Translations under genes and position numbers: made by a program | Part shown: positions 22,175 through 34,600 of the stretch, piece by piece | Numbering within the stretch: position 1 is the first letter of the stretch | Layout of the letters: every line of letters starts with the position of its first letter | The notes under the pieces: model-generated | Databases searched by the model: none | Told to the model about the DNA's origin: nothing | The model's input: only the letters and a program-made list of their open reading frames with translations | DNA from: Siphonodentalium dalli | Lineage: Eukaryota; Mollusca; Scaphopoda; Gadilida; Siphonodentaliidae | NCBI GenBank assembly: GCA_032622095.1 | Contig: CP136067.1 | Coordinates: 43,503,549 to 43,567,548 of the forward strand | DNA: 64,000 nt | Direction of reading: 5' to 3'

Positions 22175-25100
22175 ATCACTCACCCCACTGTTTCGTAACA
22201 ACCCCGATCTGTGATGTTTGCTAATTTGCAAGAGTGTTGTTTTTAATTTGCAATTAAAACACGCTATGTATAAATGGTGTTCATCACGGACATACATCCG
22301 GTATAAGGTGTAATGTTCATGTTTATATCAATAATAAATACCGTGGAATAAATAGATAAACATTATTGTTCCATGCAGTTGATATTTACTGCAGATTATT
22401 GCACACACGATCTACATAGTCGTGGTTACGTTAAAAATATGTTTATGTATACTAAGCTCTCAAGTACAAATATAGCCACTTCAATTGACAATTTCCTTTC
22501 GGTTATACATTCCTCCGACTTCACAAGAATATCCTCATGTAGCGCAATAGTCTGTAACGGTCGTCAATTTCGTTTGCACCTATATACAAACTTATATACT
22601 TGCCCATTTAAAACGAAACCGAACATTTCGACGGATGGCTATATACTTGTTTGAAATTGCTTTACTTCTCTTTCCGTGAACCGATTCCCACCATGCGACC
22701 AGCAAACTTACCGGACAATAGCTGCGCTAATGATGGATGTGTTAATTGATTCAAAATGTGAATGTTTTATTTTCTAAAAAAACGAGGATTCCAACATAAA
22801 GTTAACTCTTCGATCTGGATTAAAGAATATACATGTATACGCGCGCGCACTTAGACCGGCCATTAAGGTGTGCGTGTGTACTCCTTTGTCCGATAACAAA
22901 ACAGTTGTCACCCTTGTTTTTTTTTTGTGAGACACGGGGATTCTAGGTCTCACTCAAACTGTATATTGTCACCTGTTCGGAAACGGATTGCATTCTCGAG
23001 CGGGTGAAAAATTCTCAATGTCTTCCTCGATAACGGGCGACAAATGTATATTACGTGTAGAACAAAAGTATTATTATGTTCCCAACAAAACGTTATAATA
23101 ACTCCAGGCTCAATTTGTTCTGAATTGTCTACAAAGTCATCTATAAAAGTGGCCATTGTAACAATAAATTACCATCTACATGTATAAGAATTGTTGGTGG
23201 TCATGTATCAGAGTTATAGTTTATTGCTGTGGACATTGGACGGCTATCTAGGATTTGTTGGTGATGTGTCCAAATACTTAACTTTTGCAGCTTCCCAGTA
23301 AACCTATTATACATACAGTTGTACATGTATATCAGAAATTATTGTAATTCGTTGAACAAAATCGGTATACGCCAAAACCAGATGCAGTAATAAAATTGTC
23401 TGAGGGGTCGGAACTGTAGAGATAAGCAGATATTTTTTAAGACTTTAAGAATTCCACGTTCCCTTTATCTCAAGATGTGACAAATATTGGAATATACCTA
23501 TTGTACTAATGACATACTACCTATGTGAATCCCAGTTTTTGTGTGTCAGTTTAACCGACTATTCTGAATCAGTACTAGTGACATGGAAAGCGGCCATTTA
23601 ACATTTTGTGGAAAGTCTCGAAATGCTCATTTTTATGATCTGTCCAGTCAATATGTCCTGACAAGGACAAGAGAAACTATAGTTATCCAATGAGCAAAAC
23701 GCGACATGATCCAATACATGCATTGTGTGTACCTCCGACTGTAGGTCAGGAACTAACATCACTATATGTTATTTCTAAATCGTCGCTTCAGACATTGAGA
23801 TAGCTGCGGTATGGAACTGATGCAGTGGTTGAGCTTGATATTTGTTGTAGGAGTTATTGTATCCACATGGACGAGTGTATAGGGGGTTTGTGCATTTTCC
23901 GAACTTCTATTAAATGGTTGTGATGTGTTTGGTGTTCAAAATCGGGACACATTTTATAAAAAAAAATCCTTGTAATTTCAGTTATAAATATCAGTTTTTA
24001 ACGATTACTGATTTTGGAATGTGCATTGTGAATTACAACAGCTCGTGTACTAGTTTGTCCCGTTAGACAAACGTTCATATACATGAATGAATTAAACAAA
24101 TTTATTATACTCAACATAATACATGCAACACATGAATGAATTCGAGCCTTGTATTAGTGCAAAATACACTCACGTGCTCTATGAACGATGCAAGCAACAT
24201 GGTAAACATGATGGGATGCACTATTATTCGGCAGGTGAGAGTAGCCTCCCAATTTTCCTCTGTGTTTGTGTGTCTATTTTCGTTAGTGCAACGAACTTGG
24301 ACAAGAATTTAACTTTGATGAACAAAGCAATAATTTTGCATTGCCTGGTGTTGGTGTAATGCGCGGCTTTTCGAAAATAGTATTAATAGGCCTGTGTCAA
24401 TCTAAAGACGCGGAAAGTTATATGTATCACGCGTCTATTCATCGCTAGTGTTTTGTGACTTTGGAAATCCGTCCGTTTTATCCGATTTGACCTTGAATTG
24501 ACAATTTTGAAGGTCAATCTCTGGTCGGGATCACGATTTGACCCGTCGAAAACAGTCCCCGGAAAAAAGTATCCCTAGGTATAAAATTTTAGATCAGGAT
24601 ATGGTAAACATAAAGAGCGTTTTTTGTTACTGTTTTCCTGATATGGAAATAATAAAGAGCGTTTATATCATTTGTGTGTGATTAACCAATAGATTTGCGC
24701 TGTGTTATGTAAACAGAAGCACAACTTCTGTAACACGAGCAGGCGGCTCTTGTTTACGCACATGCACCATCGTACGTCTTGACGACAATATACTATTTAC
24801 GCGCTGATTATGTTTGGCATATGAACAAAACTATATATATTTTAATATTCCTTCTGTTGATGGCGATTTGAACAAATATGAATATTTCGACAACGAACAC
24901 CGCCCGTGCCTTTAACCACGGACTGTACATAAGCATGCTAGAACGAGATGCACTGTCATATTATCTCAGACATTACAGTGCAGTTTGTTTTCAAGTAATA
25001 TCGTCTTCGACCACTTTTTATTAGTACTCACAAAGCCTAATTGTAAATGAACTTTCATTCTGGGTTCAACTTAATTCACATAATTTTTATTACGTTCAAT

Positions 25101-25190
25101 CGATTGTTTCCATTGTGTAAATCGTCGCGAGAAAATAATGATGGAACGGATTCGAAATACAATAAGATCGTAGCATTGATTCGTCAATAA
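22175..25190. other. Unrecognised stretch
   Basis: No supported gene; the longest frame (22,373-22,654, plus) has no recognisable domain. A pair of AATAAAGAGCGTT-type motifs occurs at about 24,610 and 24,651. Sequence from 24,690 to 24,910 loosely resembles 3,355-3,580 (Tttacgcg, tatattttaat, gatggcga words), suggesting an old dispersed repeat. Confidence 0.45.
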
Positions 25191-25201
25191 CGTATGTAAT
25201 T

Positions 25202-25745
25202 CAGGGGGGGGGTCGGAAAAAAAATTCAGGCACGTATGGCATTTTTTCCATTTCGATAATTTTTTGTACCCACCCACCCCCACCGCCAAATTTTGTTCCG
25301 TTTTCGGCAGTTTTTTCCGACCATTTTTTGACACCCACCCCCCCTTTTAACACTAAAACAGAGATTTGCGGGGGGAAATTCACTGTAAACAGCTGTATAT
25401 GAATTTCTGTGCATACTATTTATCATGGATGTTAACATGGTCATGTAAATAGGAATGAGTCATTTTGAGGTCATTCGGCCAAAAAAACATGGCTGCCAGC
25501 GGCCATCTTGGATTTCAAAATTTGCAACAAAATACAACACGATAACTGCCTGCAGTCAGTTTACAGCTAGAATTACATTATTTCTCTCATTCAAAGTGGG
25601 TTTGAAGCCCAACTCATTGCCAAAACACTAAAAAACAAGCAGGAAATTTTTTTTTTAGTTGCGGAAATAATTGCTTGTTGGTGGCTTTGACCACCCACCC
25701 ACCCCGGCATACGTGCCGGAAAAAAAAATTTCACCCCCCCCCCTG
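25202..25745. mobile_element. hAT-like MITE with 7-bp target duplication
   Basis: The termini start CAGGGGGGGGGT and end CACCCCCCCCCCTG. The inverted homology continues through an A- or T-rich run to GGCACGTATG / CATACGTGCC. TGTAATT flanks both ends (25,195-25,201 and 25,746-25,752). CAGGG ends with a 7-8 bp duplication are typical of hAT elements. The 544-bp interior has no transposase and includes a noncoding block with ggccatcttggatttcaaaa. Frames with GGGG-derived peptides are artefacts. Confidence 0.7.
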
Positions 25746-25954
25746 TGTAATTTGGAATTAAAATTGCAGCTGTACTTATATGCTCATATTCGACCGTGTG
25801 GGCCCTTTCTTTGCTAAATAGTATAATTAGTACCCCTCAGGAAATGTTCAGGTAACAACCTTCTTATTATAATATACGAACCAATTATCTGAACACCCCC
25901 ACAAATGAATAAAATTCATTATGAATTTCTATTGTCTGTCGTCTGTTAATATAT

Positions 25955-26550
25955 CCTGGGTGAAAAATAGACCCTTCCATTATATACTATTATAACTGAA
26001 TGGGTTAAGCGTTCGAATTTCACCGGAAGGGGGGCGCGGCGTCCGGTTTAATGTCGAAGCTCTACAATGCATATCTTTATAGTTTCTTAAGAAGACCACA
26101 ACGGAAGCTGTCTATAGAGGCGCACAATGTGCAAGTTTTCCGGTGCCCCTGGGCGACTCAAAGAGACCAATATAGAACCAAAATATATATAAACCACAAA
26201 AGAGTACGCAGTAAATCAGATAACAACGAACTAGAAAACAATTGTCAATAATCGTAGCGACCAGAGAGAAGGCGAGTCATTTGTGATAACATCGCAGACA
26301 GCACATGTGAGTTTTTGTTGTCACTTAAAGAGGTCCAATATAGACTCGCAAAGGGTAAATATTCAAAATATATAAAAGTCTGTGAAAACATCACCACTAA
26401 GAAGAACATGGAGAAAAAGATAAATATTATTCTTATATTCATTATTGATAGTTGTCCATTGACGAAATTTTGCGCTTTAAATAAAACCAGTGTTATGTAA
26501 ACAAAATGGTTGCAGTGAAGTTCAACAAACATCGCTAATCGTGTTTTAAC
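25955..26550. repeat. Dispersed repeat R1, copy 2
   Basis: Second copy of the 1,058-1,650 repeat in the same orientation. It shares the gggttaagcgttcgaattt, cggtgcccctgggcgactca and catcaccactaagaagaaca landmarks. The conserved TATAAAAG word is at about 26,371. It has ACCGGAAGGGGGGCGCGGCG where copy 1 has a shorter A-containing version. Confidence 0.75.
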
Positions 26551-26679
26551 TGAATGCGATTTTTGGATATTTCTCAATGCTTTGACATTTTTCAATGTTT
26601 ACCGTAAACGTTGATAAAACTGTGGTATCTTGTTGGACTTGTTGGACTTCCGTGATCCACTGTTATATTACAATGCAAT

Positions 26680-27366
26680 GGTATTGTGTCCTGTTTCCGT
26701 CACATACTTTTTTCGCTTCCTTCGCGGCGAAGCAAGCGAAATAATCTCAATTATGTCGGTTCCTTGTCCACGAAGGAACCGAAGCAAGACAAAAAAATAC
26801 CAACCGAAGGAAGCCAAAAAAAAAATCAACGAAGCAAGCGAAAAAATAAAACGACGAAAGCGAAAAAACATCATTGTTATTTCGCTTGCTTCGTTTATTT
26901 TGTCTTTTTGTCTTTTTTTCGTATCCTTCGGTTCCTTGAGCGACATTTTGTTGTTTTTTTCCCCCCTTTCGGCAGTTGCTTCGCGTAGTATCAGAAGCAA
27001 GCGAATGAACCACCGAAAGGGATAGGATTTTCCTTAAGTTCTGTAACTTGTGCTCCGATCCCTTTATCGCCTCTCATCCATATTCACCAACTCTGTTATC
27101 TTTATTTGTATTTTGTTTATTGATTGAGGGATAATAAGAAAAGTTTTCTTGGTTCTTGGTTGCTGTTGTTGATTTTTCGGGAATCGCAAAGCGAAACAAA
27201 GCAAGCAAAATAACAATGATGTTTTTTTCGCTTTCGTCGTTTGATTTTTTTTCGCCTCCTTCCGTTCCTTCGCCGCGAAGAATCCGAATAATTCATATTA
27301 TCTTGTTTGCTTCGCCGCGAAAGAAGCGAAAAAAGTATGTGGCAGAAATAGGACACCATACAATGG
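26680..27366. mobile_element. GAAGC-rich foldback element
   Basis: The left end (gtattgtgtcctgtttccg, then acttttttcgcttcc) is mirrored by the right end (gaagcgaaaaaagtatgtgg, then ggacaccatac). Inverted homology continues through aaacgacgaaagcgaaaaaa and catcattgttatttcg near 26,855-26,890 to its mirror at 27,200-27,245. The arms differ by expansions of short GAAGCAAGCGAA units. Frames on both strands translate to Lys/Arg/Ser-rich peptides with the same start in mirror image, a sign that they are by-products of the inverted repeat. No transposase is present. Confidence 0.75.
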
Positions 27367-27369
27367 TTT

Positions 27370-28588
27370 TCACATCGAAATCAGATTATTGGAGAGAGAG
27401 AAAAATGAAAATAAGAAGAAAGAAGCTATTTTTCATGTTATTGTTGATTATATATAGCATCAGCGCTGGTTTTTATTTTCGGCATACTGTGTTCGTGAAA
27501 CTTATATATTTGCACACTTCCACCAAAATTAAATCTCCTGTCTTTCAAGACAAAATATTTGTTTCCCAATAGAAAATAATATAATTAAAAATGCATAATC
27601 CGATTAAACGCCCCTCAATTTTTGAAATCTATAATTTTTCACCATCGAGACTTAATAGTGGCCCAGTAAAAAGTCGACGAGTCGACGGTCTCGGACCAAA
27701 TTGCGGATGCAGATCAAGAGGCTTTGTGTTGATACTGAGGCCAAATTTCGTCGAACAATGTGTTGACAAATAACACTTTTCTGGCAATTTTATACTATAG
27801 TTGACTGTGATAGCATTATTTTGGGCAATCAATCGATTCTGATAACTGAAGCGGCATTTCAAAATTTTTTGTCGTTGTTGGAATCTGACGATATGGGGAT
27901 TTAGGACTTATTTGAACTAGTGTACTTTTTAACAATATAATTTCACCTATATGTTTCTCTCTCATATTCCTCAATTCGTATTGGACAAGTCCTAGCAACG
28001 CATTAGTTTTTGTTTTTGTTTTTGTTTTTTGTTTTGTTTGTTTTTAATATTTTATTTTTTCATTATAATACACATTTATGTTATGTACAGAACAATATCT
28101 GATAACAACGATTGCATACATATATAGACGGGAATGGTGGGGGGATCTACATTCGTACACAACTTACACACTCCTTGCACACACATTGATATATTAAAGA
28201 CATAGTATGCATACATGTATACACGTATATATATATATATTTATGCCAGTTATATTCTGTCTCAAATTTGTTCATGAACTTTGGACTGGTTTGCCGAATG
28301 TCAGATTGTAAACTCGGACTATTTACTATTCAAGATGATTATGTTCCCTGCTAAGTTAGTTATGTGTGTGCCCTGTTGTTTGTTGCATGGCTTTCATTAG
28401 TTACATGTACTTTTGTCATATATTTCTGTATAAAATGTAAGTGGCGGGTCACAGCGTAGGCATCATTCGGGAAGGGTTAGCAAGTGATGACTGTGTGCCT
28501 TCGTTTGCCGATTCTTTCTCCGTGATTTGAAAGTGATCGTTTCAAAGTACATGTACATGTTTTTGGGTTGTCCATGCATTGGGCTGAC
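27370..28588. other. Unrecognised stretch with T-rich tract
   Basis: No supported gene. 28,005-28,055 is a (GTTTTT)-type run followed by AT-rich DNA and a short TG/TA tract near 28,200-28,240, resembling the 3' tail of a decayed retroelement; its family cannot be identified. Confidence 0.45.
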
Positions 28589-28589
28589 C

Positions 28590-29334
28590 TCACCAGGTCG
28601 GCGAGATTTGGGATCTGTCTGTGCTCCGCCGGGATAATCCCCCTCAATGGCCGTACCAATACACTCCAAGTTTACTAAATATTTAACAATAAAAAAACGC
28701 AAACAGATAGGCCAACCTCTTAAAGGTACTCAATCCGATCAGAGAGTCCTATATTACACTATTTCTTTGGCTTTGGGGGGTAAACAATATTTGATTCGAG
28801 TCGAGGAACCCTCCCATAAAGCTCAGAGTGATTAGATATCGATTTTTGAAATCTATTAATTTTCGGAAATCTGTCTCACAAGTTAGCAGAACCACGTGAT
28901 CAAAACGGACAAATTGCGGGTGTAAGATGGATAACTCTAAAATCAAGTGCTTACTATTAACAATAATAACCACTTGATTTTAGAGTTATCCACCTTACAC
29001 ACGCAATTTGTCTGTTTTGACCACGTGCTTCTGCCAACTTGTGGGCTATATATCTCCGAAAATTATTAGATTTCAAAAATCGATATCTAATCACTCTGAG
29101 CTTTGATGGGAGGGTTCCTCGACTCGAATCAAATATTTGTTACCCCCAAAGCCAAAGAAATAGTAATATAGGACCCTCTGATCGGATTGAGTATCTTTAA
29201 GAGGTTGGCCTATCTGTTTGCGTTTGTTGGTTGTTAAATATTTAGTAAACTTGGAGTGTATTGGTACGGCCATTGAGGGGGATTATCCCGGCGGAGCACA
29301 GAAAGATCCCAATTCTCGCCGGACTGGTGTTCAT
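28590..29334. mobile_element. Foldback with near-perfect 360-bp arms
   Basis: Arms 28,590-28,949 and 28,971-29,334 are inverted copies with only a few mismatches, separated by a loop of about 21 nt (cttactattaacaataataa). Within the arms lie the TTAAAGGTACTCAATCCGAT ends of the MITE family seen at 7,008 (here at 28,720 and 29,200). The inverted homology continues about 130 bp beyond them on each side, as far as cctcaccaggtcggcgag and its mirror. So the inverted unit is a half-MITE plus its flank, duplicated head to head, rather than a simple MITE insertion. Confidence 0.85.
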
Positions 29335-29339
29335 GTTAT

Positions 29340-29590
29340 GTTTTGGACAGTGGTGTTTTCCTGAGTTAGAGTTCTTCTATTAAAGTACTGCCCTGTAGTC
29401 TAATTAGAGTATTGGCCGCTAGAGTTTGAAGTCTAACATGGAGCGAGGGTATGTCGGCTGTATTATGTAATGCCCTGATGGGGTCGTTTGTTTCTTGGGG
29501 TGCCATTCTCAAGGTTTTGTTTTGGAGTACTTGAAGTTTGTTGAGTGTAGATTTGGGTAAATCTGGTAACGGCAGCGACATGAGAATAAA
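29340..29590 (-). pseudogene. LINE reverse transcriptase fragment (Jockey/CR1-like)
   Basis: On the minus strand from about 29,581 the frame reads KLQVLQNKTLRMAPQ followed by RALHNTADIPSLHVRLQTLA. This matches the thumb and post-reverse-transcriptase region of Jockey/CR1-type non-LTR elements, where a QNKxLR motif precedes a short-helix region with ALH...IPSL. Only about 70 residues remain, with no catalytic motif. It lies between the foldback and a half-MITE that share sequence. Confidence 0.6.
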
Positions 29591-29640
29591 ATTTATAGTA
29601 TGCTCATCTGCTAATCGATTAGGCGATACAGATTAATAGG

Positions 29641-29771
29641 TTCAAAAATCGATATCTAATCACTCTGAGCTTTGATGGGTGGGTTCCTCGACTCGAATCA
29701 AATATTTGTTACCCCCAAAGCCAAAGAAATAGTAATATAGGACCCTCTGATCGGATTTAGTACCTTTAAGA
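29641..29771. repeat. Half copy of the TTAAAGGTACT MITE
   Basis: About 130 bp nearly identical to 29,072-29,204, ending at acctttaag. The other half is missing. Together with the 28.6-29.3 kb foldback this gives three close copies of the same half-element within 1.2 kb. Confidence 0.75.
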
Positions 29772-29944
29772 ACTTAATAAACACGCGAGGTCGATTATGC
29801 TACACACACAGCGCAGACAAACGGATGGTAAGTCTAATAATCGACATTCATTTCAACTACCACGGAACAACACCCCAAACAGGTAATTCCCACCAGCCAT
29901 CCCTGTGGATAATTTTCAAAAGAGCTATATGCGAGTATTGGTCC

Positions 29945-30125
29945 AGGAATGCGAACACGGAGTCGTTATTTCGTGGGAATCCGGATTCAGAATATGGATT
30001 CATATTACAAATTAGTCCCCGTACGACGTGGTTCGGTAAACGAACAGACCAGAATCAGTAAACGAACAGACCGTAATCGTAATCTCGTGGTAATCCAGAT
30101 TCGGATTCCGATTCCGATTACGGAC
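29945..30125. repeat. GGATTC-rich repeat, copy 1
   Basis: ttatttcgtgggaatccgga and following gattc/gaatcc words match, in inverted orientation, 31,790-31,885. A 22-bp direct repeat (taaacgaacagacc) lies at 30,027-30,071, and 30,095-30,123 is a short gattccg tandem. Confidence 0.6.
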
Positions 30126-31789
30126 TCAAATGTTCGTAATGTAAACAAACCGAGATTTCGCCACCTCGGAGTTTAAAAACACAATAAAACATAAGAATCC
30201 GTCTCTTGTGTTCAAATTATTGCAGAATATAAACGATCTATATCAAAGAATTTTAAATGCGGAGACAAATTTGTTTTATCGAGTGTAAACTGGGAGAATA
30301 TTACTGAAATTAGCCAAATAATAACGCTATTGATAGTAACGCTGGGGGAGCACTTCGGTTGATGGCGAAGCAAATCATTGTCGATTTCATTGTCACTTTC
30401 ATATGTCCATTTCATAATTCCATCCATAAAATACCGCCCGAACGCATGTCGATTTCAAATTCGGCGGATACGTCACCATTGACCGAATTCACGTGAACCT
30501 GCATGGATATATCTTCTGCTTTGTTCGTTATTATAATGTTTCTTCTTATTCAAGAAATAGTAGGATTATATGATATCGATGGATTATCAATTACACGTAT
30601 GTACTATCTAGTCTTATAGCAATTTCATGTTTAAAATGTTTTGTTTCGTTAAATGTAGTCGTATTGCACAATAGTCTCTGTATAGTGCACAAACACAGGC
30701 ATTTTTGGCCAACGTGCTGTACAACAGTTGGAAAATAAAGCTTTGCTCATGAAGCTAATGTTGTGGTATTGTGGTCGCAGGTGAACTGCATCTCCCAAAC
30801 ACAAATGTAAAGCTTATTCTAGGATCCCAGGACTATAAAGTGGAAATGTCAGTCAATTTATTGATTAAGTACCCACACGTACAAGTTCTAGGGACGTGGC
30901 TATAGGTTTCCTCAAAGTTCCGACCAACTGCTTCCCCCCCCCCCCAATTGAACCAAACAACAATCTCACAGGTTCGCAGAATTCCATTTGCACCCCCTTG
31001 GAAATATCCAACCTGACACACACTAAGATCGGAAAATTACCAACTTTTACTGGTTGAAAAAATCAAACAATGAGAACAATTCCAACCTATGTATGGTGTC
31101 AAATTAATGTCCAACTAATGTTGTGTCATGCATGAAATTTCCAAAATTTAGATAACACATGATATATAACACATACATTTGTTTATACATACAATGGGAT
31201 TGGAGGACAAGTGCTGACTCACTTAAGGGTACCCCCTCTCCCATATGGTATTACACTGAAAAAATAAATAATTAGTAATGGCAAAGCAACATTCGTCATA
31301 AGTTTGTATATGTATTTATTTAAAATCGGGTTTGTTTGTTGCGTTTGCTGGCTTGTACGTATCATTATTTGGAACAGTTAGTCAATAGAATCCTGATTTT
31401 CCTCGCGTATGAATGACTGCACAGCTAAGAAAATTGTACCAAAGTTCGGGGGGGGGGGTCGAGACACCCCAACCAACCCCTGTTGGTCCCTGTACAACTG
31501 ACAAGTTTCGTGTGTTCTTCACAACATCTTCGGAATTTGATTCAGGAGACCAAGAGCTGTTAGAAATGCTTGCCCTCATCAATAAACACACTTTAACTTG
31601 AAAAAAATGCGATTAAGTCGGATTGGCAGCTAATTATGTGCCGTGTATATACACATAGAAGAAAAGCAGGACTTCACAACAAACGTGAACTTTATAAATA
31701 TAAGATAGAAATGATAATTGTGTCAAATACATGAGCCATGTTTGACGCTGGGAGAACATTAAACATAGTATCGGAGACCTCGTGGATTT
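30126..31789. other. Unrecognised stretch
   Basis: No supported gene. It contains homopolymeric C (30,935-30,948) and G (31,447-31,458) runs. The words tcgagacaccccaac near 31,460 echo cacgagacaccccaccc near 2,290. Confidence 0.45.
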
Positions 31790-31885
31790 CAAAATCTGAC
31801 CTAGAATCGGGAATTAGCCCCGCCCCCGTAATCGGATTCGGATTCTGAATCCGGATTCCCACGAAATAACCACTCTGTGGATTGG
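31790..31885. repeat. GGATTC-rich repeat, copy 2 (inverted)
   Basis: Inverted relative to 29,945-30,020. The shared core is aatccggattcccacgaaat. It lies about 60 bp before the second full R2 copy. Confidence 0.6.
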
Positions 31886-31947
31886 CCACGCCACCCTGTA
31901 GTTAAGCAAGCCCTCAATAAAATCCAAAGCCCACCCTAGTACAAGAA

Positions 31948-32345
31948 AAGCATAGTCAGAAATGGTAACGCGCTCAATATCATATACTATATACCCATGA
32001 TTGTAATTATAGAATATAAAATATATTGGTCTCGCGAATGACCAACTCAGAATTCCGTTAAAATAACAATAACAACCAGCACCTAATTAACGAACCGGCG
32101 GCCGACTCGGCCGTCTCCGACCACAACCATCAGTGGGCTGCAGAACGAAAAATATCTATAAAAGTTGAAATATAAGAATTACAAATTATCTTTTAAATTT
32201 CTTTTATTGGTAATTGACATAGCTTGTCACAAACCAAAATTCAACATTATTGGCATAATAATGTAAAGGACAATAAACGAAATTGAAATTCCCAACTACA
32301 CCTTTTACCGGACTCGGCCTGCTGGTCGCGCAGTTCGACTTTTAA
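31948..32345. repeat. Dispersed repeat R2, copy 2
   Basis: Second long copy of 3,636-4,026, in the same orientation with small indels, including an extra aacaat near 32,068. It retains TCTATAAAAG at about 32,155. Confidence 0.7.
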
Positions 32346-34439
32346 ACCGAAAAAAAAACAATTATCTATAAATATCTATCAAGAAATTGCCGAACAGTAT
32401 ACACGCGGTTCGCATGCTAATAAATAAGCCACTACGTACTAACCCACAACACGGCAAAATAAGAAATATCGACAACCTAACGAGACTAACACTAATACCA
32501 AAATCTAGGGTAGCGGGCTGACCGGGGAGTTGTTGACTGTCCCGGGCTGAGTAGGAAACGCTTCAGATTAACATTACACTCAAACGATTGAGACATATAG
32601 CCTTGAAATCTGTATTTTTTACATTTTCCTTAAATGTCACAACAGATACAGATAGACTTATAGTTTCGTGCTCGACCTGATTGGTAATAGACACATACGC
32701 TGAAAGATGTTATTCGTCATATAATGCAAACTCAAATTGTTTTCTCGCCGTGTACAAACGTTTCTGTTATCGACTTCTTGTCATTTGATAACAATGTATT
32801 GTCATTTTTGTATACGGGGGAGGAGCTACCTAAGTTTAAATAACTTGTGCCCTGATCACTTTTTTATATTTATATGCGAATATAATATGTTTAAAGTAAG
32901 GAAACGCATGTCGTACCCGCAGTATAAGCCTTTGAGTCATTATCTCCTTCAAACAAAACTACTAACAAAACTGCTAATCTTGTAAAATCATTACACTTCA
33001 CATATTTAATAAGTCCCCATACCCGACCACATAACAGGACTAACGTGATGATTATCTCATTCAAACAACTAACACAACTGCCTATACAAATTTGCTAAAA
33101 CATGCTTTCACACACGCCCGTGCCCAGGGAGGGATGGTGGAAGAGAAAAATTAGAAACAATACCTAACACACCAAACCCTCCGTGCACACTAAGTAACCA
33201 ATGTTAGCTGGCATTTTTGTCAGGTACCGACTAGCTCGTGCTGGGTCGTGGCTGGTCGTTAACAATCAACGGTGATATATGATAACGGCGTATACCTCTC
33301 TGTCGTTGGCCACAACACAAGGCTACCAACAATAATTGATCGTGTCTGTACCGTCCTTGATACGATCGAATGGAATCGGGGTGTGTTCTCTGTGATTCTC
33401 ATACACACTTAATTATACATGTGTACGGATCTCCGTTATATGAGGATATGATGGTATGGCGTGATACAAAGAGTACGAAAAGTGATGCTTCCCGGGTCAT
33501 AAATGTGGGAGCTATCGGGGAGGTGGTGGCAGGACTCACTATGAGTATCCATACATTGCTTCAAATGTGCTCACTTCAGTGAGCGTGTACAAATTCTCAA
33601 ATGTTATCGAAATGGTCATGTATCGATCAGAATGGCACATTGAGATATCACTCAATTCAGATCAAGCTGCATGGGGTTCGAATACGTGCCAACACCATCT
33701 ACCCAGACTGCGATATCGATGTAATTGTAGCGGTTTAAAATGACTGTTTGTGTCATGGTGGTAGGGGCGGTGTCTAACAGTAGGGATAATGGGATGTTAG
33801 TCTTTGGCATTGATAAAAAACATATATGGGCCTATATAATTATTCATGCCATTTGAATAACAATATATTTGTGTGCTTTTGATTAACTTGTGTTATTATT
33901 TATTTGATTTCTTTGTTTTGTTTAACAGCAGCTGCACGCCCCCCCCCCCCCCGTTTTTCTTAACTTATTGTTTTGCTTAAAGATACGGTTGGCCTTGGCG
34001 GTGGGTATCCTGTGAAAATATTTCCACCAGTCAAAACCCCTCACAAACAGAAAGAACATCAAAATATAGACAGACTTTGTCCGTATACAAATAAGAAATA
34101 TCACATAAACAGTATGTTATTGTCATATGTTTGACCATTGTTATGTAAACAAAGGCTTAAAAAGTCTAATAGGGAATGCTCCAGACGGGAGACCAACCAC
34201 CCACCCACAACAAATAATATAAACACACAATGAAAACATCCGCTAGCACATGCGCAATACGAGATCTGATATGATATTTTACTACGAATGCAATGATAAC
34301 GCCTATACTATCAGTAGTACAGTTGCAATCAAAATAATACAAACAATTACCAGATATATATATTCGTTTAGGCCATGTTTATAGTCACAGTTGGCAGGGG
34401 GGTTTTGTGTCATATATTACATATGTTGAAAACTGGTTC
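32346..34439. other. Unrecognised stretch left of the satellite
   Basis: No supported gene. A C-run lies at 33,940-33,952. Candidate frames, for instance 33,370-33,582 plus, have no recognisable domain. Confidence 0.45.
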
Positions 34440-34600
34440 ACTTGGGATCTATAATTATGACTTGGGCACATATAACTTATTAGAACCGATTTTGGGCTCA
34501 GGGTAGCCTAAGGCAACTATATGTTTTTTTTTAAATATTAAAATTAGTATCATTCATTTAACTCCAATTTGGGAACTGTACATAACCTATTCCATCACTG
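34440..34600. repeat. Degenerate left edge of satellite
   Basis: cttgggcaca, gattttgggctca and atttaactccaatttggga can be aligned to the satellite unit with many differences. The array becomes homogeneous within about 150 bp, so this edge is sharp compared with the right edge. Confidence 0.7.

Noticed and set aside
22373-22654. 93-residue plus-strand frame as a host gene
   Set aside because: No recognisable domain, and it is no longer than expected by chance in this much sequence.
26630-27572. Lys/Arg-rich basic proteins on both strands
   Set aside because: Mirror-image frames generated by the GAAGC foldback; no start context or conserved domain.
33640-33720. tRNA candidate with a ggttcgaat word
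   Set aside because: No acceptor stem, anticodon arm or D arm can be drawn around the T-loop-like word.
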